Assembly: GCA_034521975.1 (NCBI GenBank)
Contig: JAXHLR010000003.1
Location: 62,001-126,000, forward strand
DNA from: Acidimicrobiales bacterium
Lineage (GTDB): Bacteria; Actinomycetota; Acidimicrobiia; Acidimicrobiales; SKKL01
DNA: 64,000 bases
Reading direction: 5' to 3'
The notes under the pieces are model-generated. The model saw only the letters and a list, made by a program, of their open reading frames with translations. It searched no databases and was not told where the DNA came from. Positions 16,509 through 24,833 of this stretch are shown here, in pieces. Positions within the stretch are counted from its first letter, which is position 1; every line of letters begins with the position of its first letter. The translations under genes were made by a program, and so were the position numbers.

Positions 16509-18707
16509 ATGGTGGTCGCCTGCCTGGGGGCAGTCGCCGCGGTGCTAGCACCGGTCGAGCCCACCGCCACATCCATCGGCGATGCGTTCTGGCTCGCCGC
16601 CATCGCCGCCATCGTCACCCTGGCCGCGACCCGGGCCCATCCCATCGCGCTGGTGACGCTGTGCGGCGCGGCGGGAGCGACCACCACCGGCTGGGCCCAG
16701 GTGCTGGCCGCGGTCGCGCTGGTCATCGCCTTCGGGGCAGCCTTCGTCGACCTGCCGCGACCCCAGATCGGAAGCGCGATCGCGGGTGCACTCGCGATCA
16801 ACGCCGCGCTCCGGGCCGAGCCGGTGCTCATCGGCAACCTCGCCACCGCGCTGGTGGTGACCGCAGGGGTGGGCGCTGTGCTGGTCACCGCTTACCTCGC
16901 GTCCGGGCATGCGACACGTCGCCTCGTCCACCGGACCGGACTGATCGCCATCGCCGTCGGTGCGCTGTTCGGTGGCATCACCGCGCTCACCGTGCTGGTC
17001 GTCCGCGGCGACCTCGAGCGCGGGGTCGAGCTCGCCCAGGCGGGGGTCCGGCTTGCGGCCGACGCCGACCCCGACGGGGCCGCCGACCAGTTCGGTCAGG
17101 CCCAGGACACGCTCTCGGGCGGCCACCGTTGGTTGAACCAGCCGTGGCTGTGGCCCGCCCTGGCGCTTCCGGTCGTCGGACCGAACCTCGACGCCACCAC
17201 CCAGATGGCCCGCGCCGGAACCGACCTGGCCGACAGTGCACTGCGGGTCAGCGACGTCACCGACCCCACCCAGCTCGCCATCAGCGGTTCGCAGATCGAC
17301 ATCGAGGCACTCGCCGACGCCCATCCCCACCTCGTCGACGCCCGCGAGCAGATCGCCGCCGCGCTCGCCACCATCGAACAGGTCCGTTCACCCTGGTTGC
17401 TGCCGCCACTGGCCTCACGCATCGATGGCTTCGAGTCGACACTCGCCGACGCGCTCCCCACCGCCGACACGCTCCTCCAGGTCGCCGAGATCACACCTCC
17501 CATGCTCGGAATCGACGGCCCCCGGACCTACGCGCTCTTGCTCAGCACACCGGCCGAGACCCGGGGCCTCGGGGGATTCGTCGGGAACTGGGGGCTGCTG
17601 GTGGCCGACGGTGGCCGGATCACGCTCGAGCGCAACGCCAGGATCCGGGTGCTGTCCAACCACCCCGATCGCGACGACCGCACGCTGTCGGGACCAGCGG
17701 ACTTCCTCGAACGCTACGACCGCTACCACCCGACCCGCTTCTTCCAGAACCTCACCGCCTCACCCGACTTCCCCACCGTCGCCGGCGCCGTCGCCGAGCT
17801 GTTCCCACAAGCCGGAACCCCAGAGATCGACGGTGTCATCCTCGCCGACCCGGCAGCGATCGCGGCACTGGTCGCCGTCGTCGGCCCGGTCGAGGTGCCG
17901 GAGCTGGACCAGCCGCTCACCGGGGAGAACACCGAGGAGTTCCTCCTCCACGGTCAGTACCTGGTCGACGAACGCGTCGACGCGCTCACCGCGCTCTTCG
18001 ACGGCCTGTTCGACCAGCTCGACCGCGTCGAGCTCGACCCCCAGCGGATCACCTCGGCGTTCGCCCCGGTCGTGGACACCGACCGGTTGATGATCTGGAG
18101 CGCCCACCCCGACGAGGCTGCGGTGCTCGCCGAGCTCGGCATCGATGGAGCGTTCCCCCGCGTCGAACCCGGCCAGGACCTGCTCAGCGTCCGCACCGCC
18201 AACGCCAACCCCAACAAGATCGACGTCTTCCTCCAGCGCGACATCGACTACGAGGCGACGATCGACGCCTCGACCGGCGAGCTGACCGCCACCGTCGGCA
18301 TCGAGCTGACCAACGACGCCGTCGACGACCCCGAGCTTCCCGGCATCATCCTCGGCAACGACGACGAGAACCCACGGGGCACGAACCGGCAGTGGGTATC
18401 GGTGTACACCCCGCACGACCTGGTGGAGATGCGCGTCGACGGTCAGACGGTGGAGGCCGAGACCCTCCCCGAGCTGGGGGTCGACGCGCACGCGACGTTC
18501 GTGAACGTCCCGCCTCAGGGGAGGGTCGAGATCGAGATGACGCTGCGCGGCGAGGTCGATCCGGACCGCTACCGGCTCACCTGGGCCGGCCAGCCGACGG
18601 TCAACCCCGACCGGGTGCGGTTCGAGGTCGACCTCGGCGACCGGACGCTCACGCTCGACGAGACGACCTCCAGTGATCTCGAGCTGGCCGCGAGGCCCCA
18701 GCGATGA
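16509..18707 (+). CDS. DUF4012-family membrane protein of a polysaccharide locus
   Basis: The protein (732 residues from ATG 16509) starts with several membrane helices (first ~160 residues), followed by a large extracytoplasmic domain. The segment Y-A-L-L-L-S-T-P-A-E-T-R-G-L-G-G-F-V-G-N-W-G is characteristic of DUF4012 proteins, which are recurrent but uncharacterised members of actinobacterial exopolysaccharide clusters. In-frame starts at TTG 16416 and GTG 16464 would place a strong hairpin inside the gene, so I prefer ATG 16509. The stop overlaps the next start as ATGA, so it is translationally coupled to the initiating sugar transferase. A role in assembly or attachment is inferred from context only. 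Confidence 0.75.
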   Translation: MVVACLGAVAAVLAPVEPTATSIGDAFWLAAIAAIVTLAATRAHPIALVTLCGAAGATTTGWAQVLAAVALVIAFGAAFVDLPRPQIGSAIAGALAINAALRAEPVLIGNLATALVVTAGVGAVLVTAYLASGHATRRLVHRTGLIAIAVGALFGGITALTVLVVRGDLERGVELAQAGVRLAADADPDGAADQFGQAQDTLSGGHRWLNQPWLWPALALPVVGPNLDATTQMARAGTDLADSALRVSDVTDPTQLAISGSQIDIEALADAHPHLVDAREQIAAALATIEQVRSPWLLPPLASRIDGFESTLADALPTADTLLQVAEITPPMLGIDGPRTYALLLSTPAETRGLGGFVGNWGLLVADGGRITLERNARIRVLSNHPDRDDRTLSGPADFLERYDRYHPTRFFQNLTASPDFPTVAGAVAELFPQAGTPEIDGVILADPAAIAALVAVVGPVEVPELDQPLTGENTEEFLLHGQYLVDERVDALTALFDGLFDQLDRVELDPQRITSAFAPVVDTDRLMIWSAHPDEAAVLAELGIDGAFPRVEPGQDLLSVRTANANPNKIDVFLQRDIDYEATIDASTGELTATVGIELTNDAVDDPELPGIILGNDDENPRGTNRQWVSVYTPHDLVEMRVDGQTVEAETLPELGVDAHATFVNVPPQGRVEIEMTLRGEVDPDRYRLTWAGQPTVNPDRVRFEVDLGDRTLTLDETTSSDLELAARPQR

Positions 18708-19300
18708 CCAAGCGAGCAGTCGACGTCGTCGGCGCGGTCATCGGCCTGGTCCTGCTGTGGCCGGTCATGGTCATCGTGGCCATCGCCATCCGGGTCACCA
18801 TGGGTCGCCCCGTCCTGTTCCGACAGGAGAGGGCGGGACGTAGCGGCGCTCCCTTCGAGCTGCTCAAGTTCCGCACCATGCGCGAAGGCGCCGGTACCGA
18901 CGCCGAACGGCTCACGCGAGTCGGCCGGCTCCTCCGCAGCACCAGCCTCGACGAGCTCCCCCAGCTGTGGAACGTGCTGCGCGGCGACATGAGCCTGGTC
19001 GGGCCCCGACCCCTGTACGTCCGCTACATCCCGCTGTACAGCGATCGACAGCGTCGACGCCTCGAGGTGCGCCCCGGCATCACCGGGCTCGCCCAGATCG
19101 AGGGCCGCAACAGTCTCGACTGGCCGCAGCGCCTGGAGCTCGACGTGCGCTACGTCGAGAGCCGTGGCCTCCTGCTCGACCTGCGGATCATGTGGCGGAC
19201 CGTCGCCGCTGTGGTCCACCGGGACGGGATCAGTGGCGCGGGAACCGTGACCATGACCCCGTTCACCGGCACTCGTCCCACCGACCGGAGCGACGAGTGA
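18704..19300 (+). CDS. Initiating sugar phosphotransferase (PglC/WbaP C-terminal type)
   Basis: The 198-residue monotopic membrane protein has one N-terminal hydrophobic segment (about 8-32). The conserved core has L-L-K-F-R-T-M-R, D-E-L-P-Q-L-W-N-V-L-R-G-D-M-S and L-V-G-P-R-P. It has the short PglC-like size rather than the long WbaP size. Such enzymes transfer a sugar-1-phosphate from UDP-sugar to undecaprenyl phosphate, the first step of repeat-unit assembly. The nearby dehydratase, aminotransferase and acyltransferase genes suggest a bacillosamine-like UDP-sugar as donor (inference). It is coupled at both ends, ATGA upstream and GTGA downstream. Confidence 0.9.
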   Translation: MTKRAVDVVGAVIGLVLLWPVMVIVAIAIRVTMGRPVLFRQERAGRSGAPFELLKFRTMREGAGTDAERLTRVGRLLRSTSLDELPQLWNVLRGDMSLVGPRPLYVRYIPLYSDRQRRRLEVRPGITGLAQIEGRNSLDWPQRLELDVRYVESRGLLLDLRIMWRTVAAVVHRDGISGAGTVTMTPFTGTRPTDRSDE

Positions 19301-20832
19301 CCCTCACCCTCGAGGTCGAGACCGACCCCACCCTCCCCCGCTTGGCGTGGGTGGCACACCTCGACCGCTCCCGCGGCGTCGTGACCGCGCTGGTCGGCCC
19401 CTGGGTCGAGACCGCCCCCGACCACCTGTTCGAAGGCGCGTGGGCCGGCGACTTCGGCGCCATGGACTTCCGGAGGTCGTACTCGTTCACCGGCACCGGG
19501 CTCATCGTCGACGGCAACGACGCGGTGGTCGTCGCCCCCGCCCACACCACCGAGTGCGCCTTCAGCCGCCAGATCGGCGACCACTGGTGGTTCTCCAACT
19601 CGCTGCCCCTGCTCCTGCACGCCTCCGGAGGCCGACTCGACCTGGGCTACCTCGACTACGAGCCCGAGGCCCACAGCGTGTGGCGCGGCCTGAACCGGTA
19701 CCGCCACGAGATCCCGCTCGCGCAGGGTCCACCGGCACGACGGCACTACTACCGGAACCTGGTCGTCGACCCCACCGGATCGTGGCGCGAGGAGGACAAG
19801 GACCATCCACCGCACCTGCCCACCTACGAGGCCTACCGGCGGTTCCTCACCGAGACCACGCTCGAGGTGACCGCCAACGCCGACTCGACCGAGCGCACCA
19901 CGACCTACCGCCCCATCACGTTCTGCTCGGCCGGCTACGACTCCTCGCTGTGCTCGCTGCTCGCCCGAGATGCCGGCGCCCTCGAGGCGATCACCTTCGA
20001 GACCAGCCGGTCGCATCGCGGCGACACCGGCCACGAGATCCTTCGCCATCTCGGCTACGACACGGTCCACACCGTCACCGACACCGAGTACCGCGCCTAC
20101 CGCGACACCGAGCTCTTCCTCGCCAGCGGAGAGCTGGGAGCAGGCATCTTCCTCAACGGCATCTCCCACCATCTGCGCGGCACGCTCGCCTTCGCGGGGT
20201 ACAACGGCGACAACGTGTGGAGCCGCGACGCATCCCCCACTCGCGAGCTTCGTCGCGCACCGCTTCCGATCACCAACCAGAACGAGTTCCGTATCCACAC
20301 CGGCTTTCTCAGCTTTTGCCCCAGCTTCCTCACCGCCGCGGTCCAGCCAGACATCGTCGAGATCTCCAACTCAACGGAGATGGAGCCATGGTCGCTCGGC
20401 GGTGACTACGACCGGCCCATCCCCAGACGGATGCTCGAGGAGCGCGGCCTCCCTCGGGACAGCTTCGGCATGCACAAGCCAGGAGGCGCCGGGAACACCC
20501 TGCGGTTCGGCACGCTCCGATACCTGTCCAAGGTGATGAACCCCCAGGACCACGCCGAGTTCTCCGCCTGGGTCCGCGGACGCGTTCGCCGTCACGCCTC
20601 CGCCCGTTGGGTGGTGCGGTCCGCCGGATATCTCACCTATGTGACCCTCGTGCTGCTCGCCAAGCGCGGGATCACCGCTCCCAAGCGCGCCTTCGAGCGG
20701 CATCTCGACCCCGCATGGACCTGCAGCCCCTTCGCTCCCAGGTTCCTGTTCCCGTGGGCGGTCGAGAAGCTCCAGGAGACCGCGTATCGCGACATCGACC
20801 TGGACTTCCTGAACGGGACCGGCGAAGGCTAG
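19297..20832 (+). CDS. Asparagine-synthetase-like PP-loop protein of unknown function
   Basis: The 511-residue protein has a PP-loop-like motif F-C-S-A-G-Y-D-S-S at residues 209-217 (consensus S-G-G-x-D-S), as in ATP pyrophosphatases of the asparagine synthetase and argininosuccinate synthase type. The first ~200 residues loosely resemble the glutaminase-like half of asparagine synthetase, but the N-terminal catalytic cysteine is absent (starts V-T-L-T-L-E-V). It may adenylate a carboxyl group of a sugar acid such as ManNAcA for amidation (speculative). GTG 19297 overlaps the sugar-transferase stop (GTGA). Its stop overlaps the convergent NeuD-like stop in a CTAG. Confidence 0.6.
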   Translation: MTLTLEVETDPTLPRLAWVAHLDRSRGVVTALVGPWVETAPDHLFEGAWAGDFGAMDFRRSYSFTGTGLIVDGNDAVVVAPAHTTECAFSRQIGDHWWFSNSLPLLLHASGGRLDLGYLDYEPEAHSVWRGLNRYRHEIPLAQGPPARRHYYRNLVVDPTGSWREEDKDHPPHLPTYEAYRRFLTETTLEVTANADSTERTTTYRPITFCSAGYDSSLCSLLARDAGALEAITFETSRSHRGDTGHEILRHLGYDTVHTVTDTEYRAYRDTELFLASGELGAGIFLNGISHHLRGTLAFAGYNGDNVWSRDASPTRELRRAPLPITNQNEFRIHTGFLSFCPSFLTAAVQPDIVEISNSTEMEPWSLGGDYDRPIPRRMLEERGLPRDSFGMHKPGGAGNTLRFGTLRYLSKVMNPQDHAEFSAWVRGRVRRHASARWVVRSAGYLTYVTLVLLAKRGITAPKRAFERHLDPAWTCSPFAPRFLFPWAVEKLQETAYRDIDLDFLNGTGEG

Positions 20833-21452
20833 AACCTCGCGGGCACCCCCACCGCGGTCGCTCCGGCGGGGACGTCGCCGACGACCACGGCCCCGGCGCC
20901 GATCACCGCACCGTCGCCGATCGTGACGCCTTCGACCACCGTCGCCCCCGCCCCGATCATCACCCCGAGGCCGACGACGCTGTCGCCGCTCACCGTCGCC
21001 GCCGGCATGAGCGAGCTGAACGCACCGATCCGGGTGTCGTGGCTCACCACCGCCTGGTGGGCCAGGAACACGTGGTCGCCGAGCGTCGCCAGCGGGCCCA
21101 CCCTGGCCCCCGCGCCCAGGAACGATCCGGCCCCGACGTCGGCACCGGTGGCCACCGTGGTGTCGGGGTGGACGACGGTGATCGGCTCCCGCCCCAGCCC
21201 CGCCACGCGCTCGACCAGCGCCCGACGTGCCTCGGGCCAGCCCACCGCCGCGATCCACGCGACATCGGGGTCGAGGTCGGCGAGGCGGTCGATCGGGCCG
21301 AGCACCGGCGCGCGACCATCGAATCGGTGGCGGTGGGTCTCGGAATCGTCGAGCACCCCGAGCACTTCGCGGCCGCGGGGATCGGCTTCGATCGCGGCGA
21401 GCACGGTGCTGGCATGACCTCCGCCGCCGAGCAGCACCAGTCGCTGGTCCAT
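20829..21452 (-). CDS. NeuD/PglD-type sugar O- or N-acyltransferase
   Basis: The 207-residue protein has an N-terminal nucleotide-sugar-binding half beginning L-V-L-L-G-G-G-G-H-A-S, and a C-terminal left-handed beta-helix (about residues 95-205) of hexapeptide repeats ending in the usual G-V-P-A-R-F. In the PglD family the catalytic histidine lies in a segment like H-Q-A-V-V-S-H-D-T, which is present here. With the DegT aminotransferase 9 nt away and the CapD-type dehydratase it would complete a UDP-N,N'-diacetylbacillosamine-like pathway using acetyl-CoA. A TAGCTT hexamer lies 6 nt before ATG 21452, so it may also be expressed independently of degT. Confidence 0.85.
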   Translation of the reverse strand: MDQRLVLLGGGGHASTVLAAIEADPRGREVLGVLDDSETHRHRFDGRAPVLGPIDRLADLDPDVAWIAAVGWPEARRALVERVAGLGREPITVVHPDTTVATGADVGAGSFLGAGARVGPLATLGDHVFLAHQAVVSHDTRIGAFSSLMPAATVSGDSVVGLGVMIGAGATVVEGVTIGDGAVIGAGAVVVGDVPAGATAVGVPARF

Positions 21453-21461
21453 CAGCCGAAG

Positions 21462-22610
21462 CTATCCGAGCGCCGCGGTGAGCGCATCGATCACCCGATC
21501 GACCTCGGCGGTGCTCAGCGCGTGGCTGCTCGGCAGGCACAGGCCACGATCGAACACCTGGTCGGCGACCCCCGACAGCCGCGTGGCCGCCTCCGCGTAC
21601 AGGGGCTGTCGATGCATCGGCTTCCACGCCCGTCGCGCCTCGATGCCGGTGGCGTCAAGCTCCGAGCGAACCGACTCGGGGTCGGGCAGGCCAGCCCGGG
21701 GGTCGAGCAGCAGACACGTGAGCCACCCGTTCCAACCGGGATCGGTGGCAGGAAAGCTCACGCCGTCGAGCGGACCGAGCGACTCCTCGTACCGCATGGC
21801 CACCTTCCGCCGCCCCGCCACCCGCTCATCGAGAGAGGAGAGCTGGGCTCGACCCAGCGCAGCGAGCAGGTTGGACAGCCGGTAGTTGTATCCGAGGTCG
21901 CGGTGCTCGTAGTGGGCGGCAGGCTCCCGCGCCTGGGTCGCCAGGTGCCGCACCCGGTCCGAGAGCGCCTCGTCGTCGGTGACGACCGCGCCACCGCCGC
22001 TGGTGGTGATGATCTTGTTCCCGTTGAACGACAGCACCGCCGCCACCCCTGCCTGGCCCGCCGGCCGCACCACACCGTCGGGCCCCTCGTGGTTCGCGCC
22101 GAGGCTCTCGGCCGCGTCGACCACCAGCGGCACCTCGTGCTCCGCGCAGACCGCCTCCAGGGCCGAGTAGTCGCAGCACCGCCCGTAGAGGTCGACCGCC
22201 ACGACCGCGGCAGGCGGCCTGCCACGGCGACCACGGTCGGCCAGCTCGTCGGCGACGAGTGACGGATCGATGTTCCACCGGTCCGGCTCGGCGTCGATCA
22301 ACACCGGCTCGGCTCCCACGTAGCGGATCGGGTTCACGCTGGCCACGAAGGTCAGCGTCGACACCAGCACCGTGTCTCCCGGCCCCACCCCCAGAGCCAG
22401 CAGGATCAGGTGGAGCGCGGCGGTACCCGACGACAGCGCCACCGCATGATCACGACCGCACCGAGCGGCAAGCTCGCGCTCGAACGCGTCGAGCTCGGGG
22501 CCGGCGGGAGCGATCCAACCCGACCGCAGGGCGCGCAGCACCGCCTCCTCCTCCGCCTCGCCCACCTCGGGAGGCGACAGGAGGATTCGCCCATGTCGGT
22601 CGCCGCTCAC
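21462..22610 (-). CDS. DegT/DnrJ/EryC1/StrS-family PLP aminotransferase
   Basis: This 382-residue enzyme aminates a 4-keto sugar nucleotide with glutamate as donor. PLP would be bound by K199 in S-F-N-G-N-K-I-I-T-T. The family motifs S-S-G-T-A-A-L at 60-66, D-A-A-E-S-L-G at 165-171 and a late H-R-Q-P-L-Y substrate motif are visible. In the bacillosamine pathway (PglE) the substrate is the product of the CapD/PglF dehydratase. It starts at GTG 22610 with a TAGCCT hexamer 6 nt upstream and lies just before neuD on the same strand, so the two probably form an operon. Confidence 0.9.
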   Translation of the reverse strand: MSGDRHGRILLSPPEVGEAEEEAVLRALRSGWIAPAGPELDAFERELAARCGRDHAVALSSGTAALHLILLALGVGPGDTVLVSTLTFVASVNPIRYVGAEPVLIDAEPDRWNIDPSLVADELADRGRRGRPPAAVVAVDLYGRCCDYSALEAVCAEHEVPLVVDAAESLGANHEGPDGVVRPAGQAGVAAVLSFNGNKIITTSGGGAVVTDDEALSDRVRHLATQAREPAAHYEHRDLGYNYRLSNLLAALGRAQLSSLDERVAGRRKVAMRYEESLGPLDGVSFPATDPGWNGWLTCLLLDPRAGLPDPESVRSELDATGIEARRAWKPMHRQPLYAEAATRLSGVADQVFDRGLCLPSSHALSTAEVDRVIDALTAALG

Positions 22611-22703
22611 GCCAGCAGGCTACCGGCCGGGCGCGAGGCGCGACCCGCCAACGACCGACCCCCTACGATGGCCATCTGGATCGTCGAGCGGCTGGGAGCG
22701 ACC

Positions 22704-24827
22704 GTGCCACGTGTAGTCCTGCAGGATCTCGGTCACGGCACGACCTGGATCGAGGAGGTGGCCAAACCCAACCCGGGTCCAGCCGACGTGCTCGTCGCCA
22801 CCGGTGCCTCGGTCATCTCCCCCGGCACCGAGCGGATGCTGGCCGACTTCGGACGGGCGAGCCTGCTCGGCAAGGCCAGGAGCCAACCCCATCGGGTCGC
22901 CGAGGTGATCGACAAGGCCCGCAGCGACGGTGTGGCGCCGACGCTGCAAGCGGTGAGATCGAAGCTCGCCCGCCCCGTCTCGCTCGGCTACTCCAGCGCC
23001 GGGACCGTGGTCGAGGTCGGCACCGACGTGCAGGGGATCCACGTGGGCGACCGGGTGGCCGGCGCCGGACCCCACGCCGAGCTGGCCTTGGTCCCGGCCA
23101 ACCTGACCACACCGCTTCCCGACGGGCTCGAGGTCGACCACGCCGCCTTCGCCACGCTCGCCTCGGTCGCCATGCAGGGCCTGCGTCTCGCCGAACCCTC
23201 GGCAGGCGAACGGTTCGCGGTCAGCGGCCTCGGTCTCGTCGGTCTGCTCGCGGTGCAGCTGCTCACGGCTCAGGGCTGCACCGTGCTGGGCATCGACCCC
23301 GATCCGTCCCGGCGGGCCATCGCCGAGCGGTTCGGCATCCGCGCCGTCGACCCGGGCCACGACGTGGTGGGCATCGCCACCGACCTGACCCGAGGCATGG
23401 GAGTCGACGGAGTGCTCATCTGCGCCACCACCAGCTCCAGTGAACCGGTCCACCAGGCCGCCCAGATGTGTCGCCAACGGGGCCGCATCGTGCTCGTGGG
23501 GGTGACCGGCCTCGAGCTGCAGCGCAGCGACTTCTACGAGAAGGAGCTGACCTTCCAGGTGTCGGCCAGCTACGGGCCGGGCCGCTACGACCCCCTCTAC
23601 GAAGAGGACGGCATCGACTACCCGCCCGGCCTCGTGCGGTGGACCGCGGGCCGCAACCTCGAAGCGGTCATCGACCTCATGGCTGCCGGGCGGCTCGACG
23701 TGGGTCCCCTGATCACCCACACGCACCCCTTCGACCAGGCACCCGCCGCGTACGACGCCCTGGTGTCGGACCCGTCCGCCCTCGGGATCGTGCTGCGATA
23801 CCCCGAACCCGACCTGGAACCCGAGAGCCCGCTGCTGCGCTCGCGGATCGAGATCTCGTCGCCCACGGTCGGGCCCGGAGCTGGCAACATCGGGGTGCTC
23901 GGGGCAGGCAACTTCGCCTCCCAGGTGCTGCTCCCCGCGATCGTCGACGCCGGTGGCCACCTCAGAACGATCGTGTCCGCTCGGGGGACCTCGGCCAGCC
24001 TCGCCGCCGAACGTCACGGGGCCGAGCAGGCCGGCAGCGAACCCGACGACGTCTTCGACGACCCCCGGATCGACACGGTCGTCATCGCCACCCGCCACGA
24101 CTCGCACGCCCGCTACGTCGAACGGGCCCTGCGCGCCGGCAAGCACACCTTCGTCGAGAAGCCGCTCGCCATCTCCTCCGTCGAGCTCGACTCGCTCCGT
24201 CGCTGCATCGCCGAGCTCGACGCCCAGGGTCGCCTGCCACTCCTCGGCATGGGGTTCAATCGGAGGTTCGCCCCCATCCCCACCAAGATGAAGGCGCTCC
24301 TGTCCAGCCAGCAGGCACCCAAGGCCCTCGTGCTCACCATGAACGCCGGCCGGCTCCCACCCGACCACTGGACCCACGACCCGAAGGTGGGCGGTGGACG
24401 GATCATCGGCGAGGCGTGCCACCTCATCGACCTGGCCCGGTTCCTCGTCGGGGCACCCATCACCGACGTGCGGACCACCTTCCTCGACACCTCCGGACCG
24501 CCCGACACCGCCACCATCTCACTCGGCTTCGCCGACGGATCGATCGCGACGGTCAACTACTTCGCCAACGGCTCCAAGCGCTACCCCAAGGAACGGGTCG
24601 AGGTGTTCAGCGGCGGCCGGGTGATGGTCGACGACAACCACCGCTCGCTGAAGACCTACGGATGGCCCCGGACCCTCCCCACACGGCTGCTGCGCCCCGA
24701 CAAGGGACACCGGGCCGGCATCGGTGCCTTCCTCGCCGCCGTCCGCTCCGGCGGGCCCGCACCGATCCCCCTCGACGAGATCCTCGAGGTCGCCGAGGTC
24801 GCGCTCCGCGCCGCCGACACCGGCTGA
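22704..24827 (+). CDS. Two-domain oxidoreductase: zinc-type MDR dehydrogenase fused to Gfo/Idh/MocA domain
   Basis: The 707-residue protein joins an MDR alcohol-dehydrogenase-like half (about 1-375, with V-S-G-L-G-L-V-G-L-L-A cofactor motif near 177) to a Gfo/Idh/MocA half (about 395-707, with I-G-V-L-G-A-G-N-F-A-S and the catalytic-type E-K-P-L-A motif). This same fusion is known in polysaccharide clusters, usually next to heparinase-like proteins, but its substrate is not established. GTG 22704 is preceded by GGGAG at 6-nt spacing; ATG 22668 is an alternative. The heparinase-like gene starts 6 nt after its stop. Confidence 0.85.
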   Translation: MPRVVLQDLGHGTTWIEEVAKPNPGPADVLVATGASVISPGTERMLADFGRASLLGKARSQPHRVAEVIDKARSDGVAPTLQAVRSKLARPVSLGYSSAGTVVEVGTDVQGIHVGDRVAGAGPHAELALVPANLTTPLPDGLEVDHAAFATLASVAMQGLRLAEPSAGERFAVSGLGLVGLLAVQLLTAQGCTVLGIDPDPSRRAIAERFGIRAVDPGHDVVGIATDLTRGMGVDGVLICATTSSSEPVHQAAQMCRQRGRIVLVGVTGLELQRSDFYEKELTFQVSASYGPGRYDPLYEEDGIDYPPGLVRWTAGRNLEAVIDLMAAGRLDVGPLITHTHPFDQAPAAYDALVSDPSALGIVLRYPEPDLEPESPLLRSRIEISSPTVGPGAGNIGVLGAGNFASQVLLPAIVDAGGHLRTIVSARGTSASLAAERHGAEQAGSEPDDVFDDPRIDTVVIATRHDSHARYVERALRAGKHTFVEKPLAISSVELDSLRRCIAELDAQGRLPLLGMGFNRRFAPIPTKMKALLSSQQAPKALVLTMNAGRLPPDHWTHDPKVGGGRIIGEACHLIDLARFLVGAPITDVRTTFLDTSGPPDTATISLGFADGSIATVNYFANGSKRYPKERVEVFSGGRVMVDDNHRSLKTYGWPRTLPTRLLRPDKGHRAGIGAFLAAVRSGGPAPIPLDEILEVAEVALRAADTG

Positions 24828-24833
24828 GTCGAC

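Noticed and set aside
22620-24422. 600-residue open frame on the minus strand
   Set aside because: It is antisense to the two-domain oxidoreductase, rich in Gly/Arg/His/Asp, with no domain motif. GC-rich antisense frames of this kind occur opposite most genes here.
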